The position numbers and the translations under genes were made by a program. Below are positions 12,388 through 23,106 of a stretch of DNA of 64,000 bases, piece after piece. Below the pieces are notes generated by a model, which worked only from the letters and a program-made list of their open reading frames with translations, searched no databases and was not told where the DNA came from. Numbering within the stretch: position 1 is the first letter of the stretch; each line of letters starts with the position of its first letter. Origin of the DNA: Alisma plantago-aquatica (taxonomy: Eukaryota > Streptophyta > Magnoliopsida > Alismatales > Alismataceae); the NCBI GenBank assembly GCA_963693085.1, contig OY856409.1:658174591-658238590 (forward strand), in the 5' to 3' direction.

Positions 12388-13426
12388 CAGAGTTTTGAAA
12401 CCCGACCCAAGCTGTCCGGTTCAATCAGTTGAACTGTCACCTGGAAGGCTGGTCAGTCTGGGAACCTCCAAAACCTGTTTTGAGCTAAAAAATCTATCGA
12501 ATTGTCGAACCTGATGGTTGAACTGGTCACCCCGTGATTGGTCCAGTGAACCTACCGATTATTATCAAAATAGATTATGTCCCTGGTCCCACTTCTATTT
12601 GCAACCCCTCGACTACTGTGCAATCGCCTCTCTACACCTAACATTTCTCCATTGAAATGCCTTGATTGCGCTGAAGCTAGGGCACAACCCTCCCTTCCTC
12701 CCCTTCTCAAGTGGTCACCGACCCTTTCCTGCTCTGGTTGTCGCCATTGGCACCCTACCCTACTATGGATATCGCCACCGCCATCCTTTCCTACTCTGGC
12801 TTCTAGCCTCTTCTCTAGATGTCAGCTCCTCCACTTCTCCAACAGTGCAGCAAGGTGATGCCAAGAGGAGCAACATCTTCCATTGCCTCACGTTGCTCTT
12901 CCCGCAGCATGTTCTTTTTTTCCAAATCTCCCCCCTTCTTTCTCCTCTTCCACTTCCCCTTTTCGTACTCTCTTCTATCTTTAATCTTTTAGCTCCAATT
13001 GCTTTTCATTGTTTAAGTTAGAATGTTCTTGATTTAGTTGATTGTGAAGTTATGTGGCCAAGCTTTTTATAGCTACAAGTATTGTTATTTTGAGGTATAA
13101 TTACTTTTATCCATGTTGAATAATCACCTATTCCCTATTCATTTATAAAGTTTGCTGCAAATTTTTTTGAATTTGATGGTTTCTTACTGCTTATCGATTT
13201 CATTGTCTAAATTCCCTATTGTTGTGCTAGTATTACTGCTATATTGTTACTAAATCCTATGAACTTGAATGATCAATGACAACATCATGTAGTTTTGTTT
13301 GGATAAATTGAATTATATGTATTTATATACATATGACATCACCAGGTTGATCTGACGGTTGAACTAGAGACATGTGACCCATGACCTTTGCAAATTCAAC
13401 CTCTGGAGTCGGATATGAAAACTTTG
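12388..13426. mobile_element. Non-autonomous hAT element
   Basis: Terminal inverted repeats CAGAGTTTTGAAACCCGACC (left) and CAAAGTTTTCATATCCGACT (right, reverse complement) bound a 1,039-bp segment. The flanking 8-bp target duplication is perfect: GTGAAGAG at 12380-12387 and 13427-13434. Subterminal regions hold repeated GGTTGAAC/GTTCAAC-type motifs, common in plant hATs. The middle (12560-13000) is pyrimidine-rich. No transposase is encoded. Confidence 0.9.
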
Positions 13427-13479
13427 GTGAAGAGTAACCTACTTTCTATCGATCCACTACTACAGAAGTGCCTTTTAGT

Positions 13480-13818
13480 GTCGGTTGTTTAACCCCCTTT
13501 GGCGTCGGTTTCTGAACGACGCCTATGTGGGCGCCGCTAAAAGGGTGGACACTTCAGCGTCGGTTAAAAAACCGATGCCTATTTAATATAAAGGCGTCGG
13601 TGTTTTATAAAACACCGACGCCAAAAGGGTTCCCGCCACAGAAAACGGCGTCATCTAGGACGCTTTCTGCGTCGGTTATATACTAAACAACCGACGCAGA
13701 AAAGTGTCCTAGATGACTCCCATTTCCTGTAGCGCGAACACTTTTGGCGTCGGTGTTTTATAAAACACCGACGCTGTAAGTCTGTGCTGACGGTTATCGG
13801 TAAATAACCGACGCCTAT
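13480..13818. repeat. Left subterminal hairpin array of CACTA 1
   Basis: At least six short palindromes built on GCGTCGGTT...AACCGACGC, for example GGCGTCGGTGTTTTATAAAA followed by its complement, and GCGTCGGTTATATACTAAAC followed by AACCGACGC. In En/Spm the subterminal repeats are binding sites of TnpA, and these are the likely equivalent here. Confidence 0.85.
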
Positions 13819-13876
13819 ATCTTTTTTTTTTTATAAATCTGTTTGCAGGCCTGCTGTGGCTGGTCAGCAGGATGAG

Positions 13877-13908
13877 AACCTGCAGTTCAGTTTTCTGAAC
13901 TGCAGGTT
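13877..13908. repeat. Perfect 14-bp hairpin downstream of the CACTA 1 gene
   Basis: AACCTGCAGTTCAG (13877-13890), loop TTTT, CTGAACTGCAGGTT (13895-13908). It lies about 170 bp past the stop codon of the minus-strand gene, probably within the 3' untranslated region or terminator zone. Its function is unknown. Confidence 0.6.
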
Positions 13909-14077
13909 TATGACATCCATTGATATCAGCCTACAAACAGGCCACAAACCTGCAAAATTAACATAAAAAGATTCACACAAGTAGATACATTCAGACATCA
14001 ATTCAATTGTCACGTTCACACATATAGAATCATTCAAATACATGTTTTAACATTCAGAAACATTCATTTACAAAGTA

Positions 14078-17000
14078 TTATTCATCATCACTATCAACAT
14101 CCCAATTATATCTTACAGTTGCCACTGTTTGTACAGCTATTGCCCATTCTTCTCTTACTTCATTTAATGATTCCCTCGTATATGGATCATGTACATTTTT
14201 TAAGCGTTTGCCTATAGTGTGGTCAGTTTTAAACACCTGCAAAGAGAATGATGTATATATATAAGTAATAATATAAAAATAAGATTGATATATTTCATAC
14301 TAACTAATGAGACTATATATAATACCTCATGTATGGTATCGATGTCCAATGCGGCATGTTTGATAATCATCTGCATAAATCGCATCACATAGTATGCGCA
14401 TGCCCAGCCATTGTCTTGTGTAGCGCACTATAAATTGAAACATACAAATTAATACAACTAAGCACAATTCACATCAATAATATATACATTGGAGTCGGGG
14501 AGTCGGGAACTTACTTTTACGTTCTCCCAAGACAATGGCTGGTTCTTTTTCCTTGGGACCTTTCCTCCAGCATTTTTGAATGCATCTAAACCCCTACATG
14601 TTAATATAACACACTAAGTTGCATAAGTAAATAGTAATGTAATAAAAGATGTTAACGGATATAAAAAATGAAATATTTCTCACCAGAATAATGCCATTCT
14701 CATTACGTGTCCAATTTTAGTGTTTAATGTACTTCCTGCGGGATCTAGATAATAAACAGTGAACGTCCCGGGGACAATAACTAGTAACTCCCAATGTCTA
14801 CCACTAGAGGTAAAAAGTTAACAATTAATAACTCAAAATGCAAAATAATAATGGAATTTTCTTAAGTCCAAATTATAAATAAAGCAAACTTACTTGACAT
14901 TGAATGGAGCTATTATTATCGTCTTCATTTGATGACCAAAAATTGTAAAAGCATCTATACAGTATTGTTGAACACTATCAGGGTCTTTAGCTACCATACT
15001 AATCAATGATGGAATCAAAAATCCCACATGATCATATGCAAATTGTTTGCAATGATCTTCGATTAAGTATCTGCAAAACATATAGACGTATGCATTAATA
15101 TATAAGAAACTAGATCACCGGATCTTACACAAGGTATATGGATGTATAAACAAGATCTCACCTTATCCATGTCTCTATCATTGATGTATTCAACCATTCA
15201 TACATAAACAGCTCAATAATATCTTGTATAAATAAAGAGCTGTCGTATGATTGACCTGCATAATCTGCATCTAAAGAAACAATTATAGGGCAAAGTATAT
15301 TATGTGCCCGTAGCCAACATGCCATTCCCCTACAAGCAGGACCTAACGGGTATTGTAGGTCAGTTGGAACCCAAGTTGGTAATGCGGGAATTGGAGGTGG
15401 AGGCCTAGGTGCTCCTGGTGTCTTCTTTTTAACCTGTATATATAATTTCAGATCAGTTGACATCATATATACACATTAACAGTCTAAATCAATGTAAATT
15501 TATCTTACAATTTCAGTCGTGTAGAGGACATCTGCTTTGGGCCACAATATGACCCCGCTTTCTGCGTCACCAAGTGTATCAATATCTGGGTGGGCATATG
15601 GCAACGCAACTTCCCTCCAATCGGGTAATACATGTATCGGGCTCACACGAATGTAGCCCTGCGGCATTGGACTCCCATGAAACGTTGCCCCAGGAAGGGA
15701 CTGGTAAGCTTGCGCCTCTGAAACAACATAGTTTTCCATTCTTAAGCGGCATGGCTTCAATGCCTACAAATTTACGTAAAGAATGTTATACATATATACA
15801 TATCATCTTGAAAACATATCATCTTGAAAAGACTAGCTACAATGTCATAAACAATACTTACAGCAGACGTGTTAGGCGATGGGTCTCCAGGATTACTTGC
15901 AGTCTGTGCACCAGGAGAAGAGTGGGTCGGCATAGGCTGATTGGAAGCCTGAGATGTCTGCCACCGCAGCAATTCTTCCTTGACCTTCTCAGCAACCACA
16001 TCGTTGAGCTTCTTAGCAACTATATCCTCGACTCTCTTATTCTCCTATACATGGATAAAACAAATATTAGCTTTTTATTAATGAATTTCCTTTTGCAGTA
16101 ACATTATAAAAATAGAATATATATGTTACCTCTTCTTGAGAAAGTCCCGCTCTGGGTTTGCGCTGGGATGGCCCAAAGAATGCTTTGATGCCCACACCAG
16201 CGCCGGCACCTCTAACACGTCCAGGATGCTCTGGGTTACCCAGAGCAACTGTCAATTCATCCCTTGTGCCCTGAGGGATGAACGTGCCTTGTTTTCTCTG
16301 CTCGTGCAGCTCCCGCTAATCACCATAAACAAAAATTGGTAAGTTAACACCACAAATAATCAATATTCAAATGATTGCTCTAAGAGTTGTATTTTACCAT
16401 TTTTGCAGCCGCCTCAGCAGTTTCGGGCTTCTTTATTTCACCCTTCTTGTTTTTCCTGCCAGCTATCCAGATATCATGGTGAGGGAAGGGTGTGGCTGCA
16501 GACTCCTGAGTAGTCGCAGACTCCTGAGTAGCCGCAGACTCCGCCTGTAGTCTTTGGCGAATGCTTGCATAGCCTTTTGGACCCATAGTATGGTCATGTA
16601 CATTCAGTGCACGCCTTGCTTTTTGTGCGTCACTGAGGGCCTAGTTAGTATGCACATTTATAATTACGTTAGTAGCACTAAATCTTAATCTTGAATAGGT
16701 GAATACAATGTATATTAATTAAAATGGGAGTGACGCCTAATACCTTGAATTCTTCAGATTTTCTTGAAGCAACAAAATTGTCCCAATCTTCTTTGTCCAA
16801 GAAGTTCCATTGTTCAAGGGCTGACTTCTTCTTCTTATCACCCTGTCTTATGTATTCTCTATTCAGATTTGTCCTGTAATTCCTAAGCATCTTTCCAGCG
16901 CGTTGCATCACACTTTTACGATGCAACATCTCATCCAATGCAAACAGATTCTGTAAAATAGAAATGTTATTAACTAGTACCAAAAATATAATTGCAAATA

Positions 17001-17543
17001 ATAGAATTTGTAATCTACAAAAAAGAATTGCAAATAATAATAACTCACGCATAAATCTTTCCATATCAAGTCTTTCTTCGCCTGAGGAACTTTATGCCAA
17101 TTATCATATTTAACACCACAATGGCTTCGAGTGACAACCCCAAGATAGTTTATAAAATTATTGCGGTTCACTCCAATTGCATTCCCTCCATTATCAAACT
17201 CCACAACCAATTTGGATCCACTACCACTCAGCGCAAGTAACTTTTTCAACAGAGTGATACCCCTTTTCTTGTTAAGTTTTTGTTGCTGCGCATCAAGTTG
17301 CTCAATTGCTTCAGTGGGTAGCTGTGCATCATCAACCTAAAATTTGACAAAAATAAACACACCGAATTAAGCCAATATAGAAATACAGGATATATGACAT
17401 AACTAGAAGATAATGAATTTTATAGAAATACGGGATATGTTTTTAGAACTTACGTTGGTATCCTCGTCATGCTCGTCATGGACAGCATGCTCATCATGGA
17501 CTTCATGCTCATCATGGACATCATTCTCATCATGGTGAGCCAT
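14078..17543 (-). CDS. CACTA TnpA-like protein with Ulp1-type cysteine protease domain, 13 exons, intact frame
   Basis: Exons (minus strand): 17543-17454, 17336-17049, 16950-16744, 16640-16398, 16315-16130, 16044-15862, 15763-15509, 15433-15162, 15070-14894, 14803-14684, 14593-14515, 14427-14326, 14236-14078. All have GT/AG edges and sum to 2,361 nt, giving 786 aa with no internal stop. Residues 1-30 are His/Asp/Glu repeats (VHDEHE). Residues 31-340 form a Transposase_24 (Ptta/En/Spm)-like region with YLGVVTRSHCGVKYDNWHKV, a Lys-rich segment and GNPEHPGRVRGAGAG. Residues 400-484 resemble the DUF8039 domain found in plant CACTA proteins. The C-terminus is a C48/Ulp1-like protease with His637 (RHWELLVIVPG), Asp654 (YYLDP), Gln704 and Cys710 (TQDNGWACAYYVMRF). 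The ATG directly follows an acceptor-like TTTTCAG, so an upstream leader exon is likely. Family role: binding of subterminal repeats; protease substrate unknown. Confidence 0.88.
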
Positions 17544-17666
17544 CTGAAAATTTCATTAAAAAGGAAAACATTTAGCATTTGTATCAACTAGAATAAGGAA
17601 AACATTTAGCATTTGTATAAACATACATGTCTCTAAAATTGTGATCTTTTATCAATTAGCAATCCT

Positions 17667-18490
17667 TCAATGTACAAGTAATATAAAAAACAATGATTGT
17701 TCACATTCTAGGCCAACAAACACATTTCATGTCATTCTTATATATAATAAATGTGTACCACCTATCCCATCCTTGAACACCTAATCTCACTAGTAAGTGT
17801 ATAATGTGTATTGGGTTTTCAAGAAAATTTCGGCAGCATTTCCCCGCTGTTCTCTAAGTACATATGTACTTAGAGAACAAACGGGGAAATGCTACTGAAA
17901 TTTTCTCGAAAACCCAATACACATTATACACTTACATCCTAAGTGAGATTAGGTGTTCAAGAACAGTCCCAAACCGGGGACTATCCAAGATTTACTCCTA
18001 ATGAGTAAATTTTGGACGGGTTTCTAGGCCAACAAACACAATAATAGATATCTACAATGAAGCCGGACTCCATACAAACAGTATATAATTTAGTGATTGT
18101 TCATTCTAATTTATATCAATGTACAAGTAATATAAAAAACAATGATTGTTCACATTCTAGGCCAACAAACACATTTCATGTCATTCTTATATATAATAAA
18201 TGTGTACCACCTATCCCATCCTTGAACACCTAATCTCACTAGTAAGTGTATAATGTGTATTGGGTTTTCAAGAAAATTTCGGCAGCATTTCCCCGCTGTT
18301 CTCTAAGTACATATGTACTTAGAGAACAAACGGGGAAATGCTACTGAAATTTTCTCGAAAACCCAATACACATTATACACTTACATCCTAAGTGAGATTA
18401 GGTGTTCAAGAACAGTCCCAAACCGGGGACTATCCAAGATTTACTCCTAATGAGCCAATCTTGGACGGGTTTCTAGGCCAACAAATACAT
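17667..18490. repeat. Tandem 375-bp duplication, each copy holding a ~190-bp palindrome
   Basis: 17667-18041 and 18116-18490 are almost identical (449-bp offset). Differences I see include GAGTAAATTTTGG versus GAGCCAATCTTGG. Each contains an inverted repeat (17771-17961 and 18220-18410) with arms of about 95 bp centred on TAAGTACATATGTACTTA. The module lies directly upstream of the minus-strand gene. A diverged counterpart sits at 54889-55190, upstream of TNP2 in CACTA 2. Confidence 0.9.
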
Positions 18491-18617
18491 GTGTTGTCAT
18501 TCTTATATATAATAAATGTCTATAAAGTACAGGCAACATGGTTAATCCTAATCAATAGAGCATTATTAAATAATAAATCAAGAAATCAATAGTTTCAAAC
18601 AAAAGGTCTAGGAATCT

Positions 18618-18987
18618 TTACTAGACATTATATGTATCCCTAATCATCATATTTAACATACTACATTATTATGAACATCCAGATCAGATTAAGATCATAC
18701 TATGTTATAACCATTGGTTTAATAACCCTATTTCTGCATGTACATGTTTATCAACTTTAAAACCCTATAATTCATGAAATCATTCTAATTCAATTTAATA
18801 TGTTGGGATCACATAATTATATAATGACATCAGAATATATAGAAGAATCATAATTAACATGATTAACAACATGCTCATCAAACTAGGGTTTTCTTGAATA
18901 TCATCTAATATTTGTGTACTAGACATTATATTTATCCCTAATCATCATATTTAACATACCATTATTATGAACATCCAGATTAGATTA
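18618..18987. repeat. Pair of ~70-bp direct repeats in CACTA 1
   Basis: 18618-18690 and 18917-18987 share TACTAGACATTATAT, ATCCCTAATCATCATATTTA and ATTATTATGAACATCCAGAT blocks. The 230 bp between them is AT-rich without coding signal. Confidence 0.7.
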
Positions 18988-19039
18988 ACTCTAATCAAAT
19001 ACATTACATGCATTTTTATCACAACAATTTGATCGATGC

Positions 19040-19440
19040 ATAAAAAAGCAGAGCAGCTAGCAGCGGGAAGACCAACCTTGTCAGAGGGAAGAAGGCAGAG
19101 GCTCCGGTGGCTCTGGCTGGAGAAGTAGCTAGCAGCGACGGCGGTGGAGGAGCAGCTAGCAGCTCCGGTGGCTCTGGCGGTGGTTGCGGCGGCGCGACGA
19201 CCGTGGAAAAGCACCAGGCGGCGCCGAAGAGTCAGGCGTGGCGGCGGCCTCAGGCGCTTGGAGCAGCAGGGGCAGGCAGTAGGGGCGGGCAGTAGGGGCG
19301 GCGGAGAAGGAGGCGCGGAGAAGGAGGAGTGGTGGTGGAGAAGGGGGCGCCGGAGAAGGGGGCGCCGGAGAAGAAATAGCCGGAGAAATGGCACTGGAGA
19401 AGAAATCGCCGGAGAGAAATCGCCGGCAGCAGAGAAATAG
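19040..19440 (-). promoter_or_regulatory. GC-rich region of CACTA 1, possible leader exon and promoter
   Basis: In strong contrast to the AT-rich surroundings, this segment is rich in GGCGGC and has an imperfect minisatellite based on GGCGCCGGAGAAG/AAATCGCCGGAG (about 19330-19435). Read on the minus strand, CTGACAAG|GTTGGT near 19070 could be a splice donor joining a leader exon to the first coding exon, whose 5' edge looks like a splice acceptor. Open frames in this segment are low-complexity Pro/Arg/Ala runs and I do not regard them as proteins. Confidence 0.4.
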
Positions 19441-19509
19441 GGTAATTGCTCGCAATGAAACAGAAGAAAGGGGAAGAGTCGGGCGATCGCGGAGTATTAG
19501 TTCCCATAT

Positions 19510-19917
19510 AGCGTCGGTTGTTTGCATCCACCGACGCCTAAACATCTTTAGCGTCGGTTGTTTGCAACAACCGACGTCCAATTGGACGATATTTTCATGA
19601 AATTGTTTGGCGGGAACAACCTTCCGCGTCGGTTATAAAAGGATAACCGACGCTGAAAGTGACACTTTTTGCGCAAATTTTCATCGCACATAGGCGTCGG
19701 TGTATACCTACATGACCGACGCTGACAATGACACTATTTTTTTTTGATCTAAATTTGGATTTCGCGGCCGACTTTCAGCGTCAGTTTGTTATAAACCACC
19801 GACGCTGAATACAAAGCGGTACCCGTGTCTGGCTGGTCTTTGAATATAGACGTCGGTTTGCTTAAAAAACCGATGCCTAACATATAAGGCGTCGGTTTTT
19901 CTTAATAACCGACGCCC
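19510..19917. repeat. Right subterminal hairpin array of CACTA 1
   Basis: Seven palindromic units such as GCGTCGGTTGTTTGCAACAA followed by CCGACG, and GGCGTCGGTTTTTCTTAATA followed by ACCGACGCC. The motif is the same as in the left array, in both orientations. Confidence 0.85.
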
Positions 19918-19956
19918 AGAAAAGTGACATTGAATGCTATTTCTGTAGTAGTGATC

Positions 19957-21267
19957 ACTGTATATAAAATAAAATGTTGTGGTGGGAGGTTTATGAACCC
20001 TATAGTTTGATATGCATCAGGCTCTTACAACCTGTTAGTAATACAACATATGAAAAGATAAAAACCTATTAGTATTACAACATATGAACTTCTACAAATA
20101 GCATCAGGTTGAACTAATTAGATGGAATGATGTGCTAGGTCCTTTTTTCGAAACCCACTTGATCCACATTATGTATTTCTCCATGTTTGATCTCCATATA
20201 TTATGATGTAAATCAACATATATATCATTTCTTTTTACGACCTTGATACCTAGGCCCCTAGGATTTCTTGGGGCATCTTTACACTACATAGAAGGAACAT
20301 TTCTAATAGTCGAACATATTTTTGATAGGATACAGATAGCTAATGGTTCTTTAAGGACTCAATTGTTTCACAGAACTTGGTAATTTCCCAAAATCTAAAC
20401 ATGCTAGGAAGTAGCAATATTATGTGGTCAAAGTCTTATATTTATTCTTTTATTTGTCCTCTGTCATCATCCAAACTGAGTTTCTAGTTGTAACTATATG
20501 CTATTCGGCTTAACTTTTGTTTACATTGCAGGAAGAATTAGCATTAGCTTTTGCAGTGGTATCTATGTCAACATGATATACCCTTTCTTGGTTGGTTGTA
20601 TGGGCTAGCGGTTGTGCATGATGGGCAGTGCTATGTTTTATTAGCATTGCTTCATTGTTGCAACATGGCATGGAAGAGCTATTCCAATAATTGGCACCGG
20701 TGGGTTTGGGTTGTGAGTTGAATGTTTACTTAATTTAATGCAATGGATCGACGTAAGGTTTTCATCTATTATGTTGTAGTGAATGTTATACTCTGCTGTT
20801 TGTAGGCTGCTAATACCTCGTTGGTCGCTCATTCTATCCATTCATAACCAGCCATGTTTGTTTAAGACAATCTCTCATATGTATACAACTACTTTCATGT
20901 TTCTTTCAACAGAAAATGCAGCAGTATTGCGACATACATGGTGAAGGTGGGAGTATACAATGTTTACATACACGTTTGATGAAACTTAGAAAGTAGATGC
21001 ATGCACCGAGCTACAACGTTAATATCGTACAAAGATCTTGGTGGTATTGAAGGATTACAATTTCAGGCATGAAACTTAGAAGAAGCTAGTTGACCAATTT
21101 CAGGCATGAAGCCTCAAATAGATTAAGATTTTAGATTATTTTATAATGATGTACTAGACAAGGATACGTTTAGAGTTGTATGAAAGTGGATTACAATGAT
21201 CTAAAAATGATTTATATATATGAAATAAAATATTTTGTTTTGTGATATGATTTGTATGCTGGTTCTG

Positions 21268-21270
<3 letters not shown>
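19957..21270. other. No recognisable gene; contains dispersed-repeat copy 2
   Basis: AT-rich sequence. The only identifiable structure is the segment at 20493-20625 shared with 9725-9850. Confidence 0.4.
20493..20625 (+). repeat. Dispersed repeat, copy 2 (partner at 9725-9850)
   Basis: Homologous to 9725-9850. This copy reads TTTACATTGCAG then GAAGAATTAGCATTAGCTTT, like a splice acceptor followed by an exon, and then GTGGTATC and GATATACCCTTTCTTGGT. Whether it is an exon remnant or an LTR edge cannot be decided here. Confidence 0.45.

Positions 21271-21337
<67 letters not shown>
21271..21337. repeat. (TC)n(TA)n microsatellite
   Basis: About 17 TC units followed by about 16 TA units. Confidence 0.95.
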
Positions 21338-21341
<4 letters not shown>

Positions 21342-21643
21342 TTTCATTATAATTAATGATGTGCCCACGATCTTGCACGATTGTCCACCTGTGTGTGTGC
21401 ATTTGGGCGTGCCAACATATGTGCTTTGTTGGAAGTATTCAACCTGCCGTCCAACAATTTTGTTCAAAATCTACTCACGGCATGCATATTGTGCCGGTTC
21501 TGGTCTCATTTCGGCATTTGAGAAGATGTTGAGACCTTTTCCCGACATGCTTTTCAGCGGCATACTTCCTGCTATATGAACAAAGCCGATAAAGATAACT
21601 ATCGACATCTTTTATTGCTTAATTCAGCATTTTTTTATGCTGG

Positions 21644-21645
<2 letters not shown>

Positions 21646-21708
<63 letters not shown>
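21646..21708. repeat. (AT)n microsatellite
   Basis: Uninterrupted AT dinucleotides of about 62 bp immediately left of a MITE-like element. Confidence 0.95.
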
Positions 21709-21714
<6 letters not shown>

Positions 21715-22115
21715 CGATCTAGTGAGAAACATTCTATGGTCAGAGCATGAGAGACATTTGAATAACTATAAAGTTATATCTTGTTTCTAATATACAACCT
21801 TATGGATGGGAAGAATATTACTTTATTTACATTCACACAAAAAATCATTGTAATCTGATATTTTTTACATGTCCATATATACAATATACATGTTTTACAT
21901 CCAACGGTCTGCCTAAAATTTGATATTGAGCGTTGAAAAGTATTCGCTTGTTGTGGATGCAATACATGTCCTATGATGATGACATTTCATGGGAAGGTAA
22001 CTAATAAGGTCTATTTTCAATCCATATGGTTGGATTATGAAAATTTGATGATTGTGCAAAGTTATTCAAATGCCTCTCATGCTCTCACCAAGATATGTTT
22101 CTCACTGGATCGTTG

Positions 22116-22118
<3 letters not shown>
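21709..22118. mobile_element. MITE-like element A, between two (AT)n runs
   Basis: About 410 bp with long terminal inverted repeats. The left end contains GATCTAGTGAGAAACATTCT then AGAGCATGAGAGACATTTGA. The reverse complement of the right end contains GATCCAGTGAGAAACATATC then AGAGCATGAGAGGCATTTGA. The arms match over roughly 55 bp with a few mismatches. It has no coding capacity. The bordering (AT)n runs hide any target duplication. Confidence 0.8.

Positions 22119-22211
<93 letters not shown>
22119..22211. repeat. (AT)n microsatellite
   Basis: About 93 bp of AT dinucleotides between MITE-like elements A and B. Confidence 0.95.
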
Positions 22212-22658
<447 letters not shown>

Positions 22659-23048
22659 TTAGGCTAGAATACACTCGAGTGTACGGATCGCACAGAATAC
22701 ACTCAAGTGTGTTTGCATATCAAGACTATTTTTTGCAAAATATAAACTATTGATCTTCACCGTCATACTATAACTAGGCTACATACAAATTTTGAGCCCA
22801 TTTGGATGAGTGTAAGTCACTCATCCAAGGGCAACAAAATCAATGCGTGAAACTAATTTGAAATGTATAATTTTTGCGGTCTTCATAACGTGAGCTATAC
22901 ATATCCAAATGTGCTCAAATTTTGTGTATGAGTTGTTCACGAAATGTTTAAGAAGATCAACGGATTAGATTTAAAAAAAATTATTGCATCATGAAAAAGT
23001 ACTTGAGTGTATTCTGCTCCAGATACACTAGAGTGTATTCTAGCCTGA

Positions 23049-23049
<1 letters not shown>
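22659..23049. mobile_element. MITE-like element C, between (AG)n and (CT)n
   Basis: About 390 bp with terminal inverted repeats of about 50 bp. The left end reads TAGGCTAGAATACACTCGAG and the right end, reversed, TCAGGCTAGAATACACTCTA. Each arm contains the AGAATACACTC-AGTG motif twice. The bordering microsatellites are themselves mirrored (AG on the left, CT on the right). No coding sequence. Confidence 0.8.
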
Positions 23050-23087
<38 letters not shown>

Positions 23088-23106
23088 AGAGAGAGAGAGA
23101 GAGAGA
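23050..23106. repeat. (CT)n(AT)n(AG)n compound microsatellite
   Basis: Three dinucleotide blocks of about 17, 21 and 19 bp. The CT and AG blocks are complementary, so the whole can fold on itself. Confidence 0.95.

Larger units (their letters stand above)
13455..19953 (-). mobile_element. CACTA (En/Spm-type) transposon 1
   Basis: Both ends begin CACTACTACAGAA (right end read as reverse complement). The 3-bp target duplication is ATC (13452-13454 and 19954-19956), as expected for CACTA elements. Arrays of GCGTCGGTT hairpin motifs fill both subterminal regions. The interior has one 13-exon minus-strand gene, a duplicated palindromic leader and a GC-rich region near the right end. A TNP2-type transposase gene, which a self-sufficient CACTA element normally carries, is absent. 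The 6.5-kb copy looks young: its ends match closely and its gene is uninterrupted. Confidence 0.96.

Noticed and set aside
12577..13021. Two overlapping plus-strand open frames of 93 and 119 codons
   Set aside because: They lie in the pyrimidine-rich middle of the hAT element, are low complexity and resemble no domain.
17771..17961. CRISPR-like or palindromic array reading of the duplicated palindromes
   Set aside because: There are only two long copies with no short spaced repeats, and the setting is a plant transposon.
18951..19581. Several Pro/Arg/Ala-rich open frames on both strands
   Set aside because: All derive from the GC-rich minisatellite of CACTA 1. No single frame is favoured and no homology is recognised.
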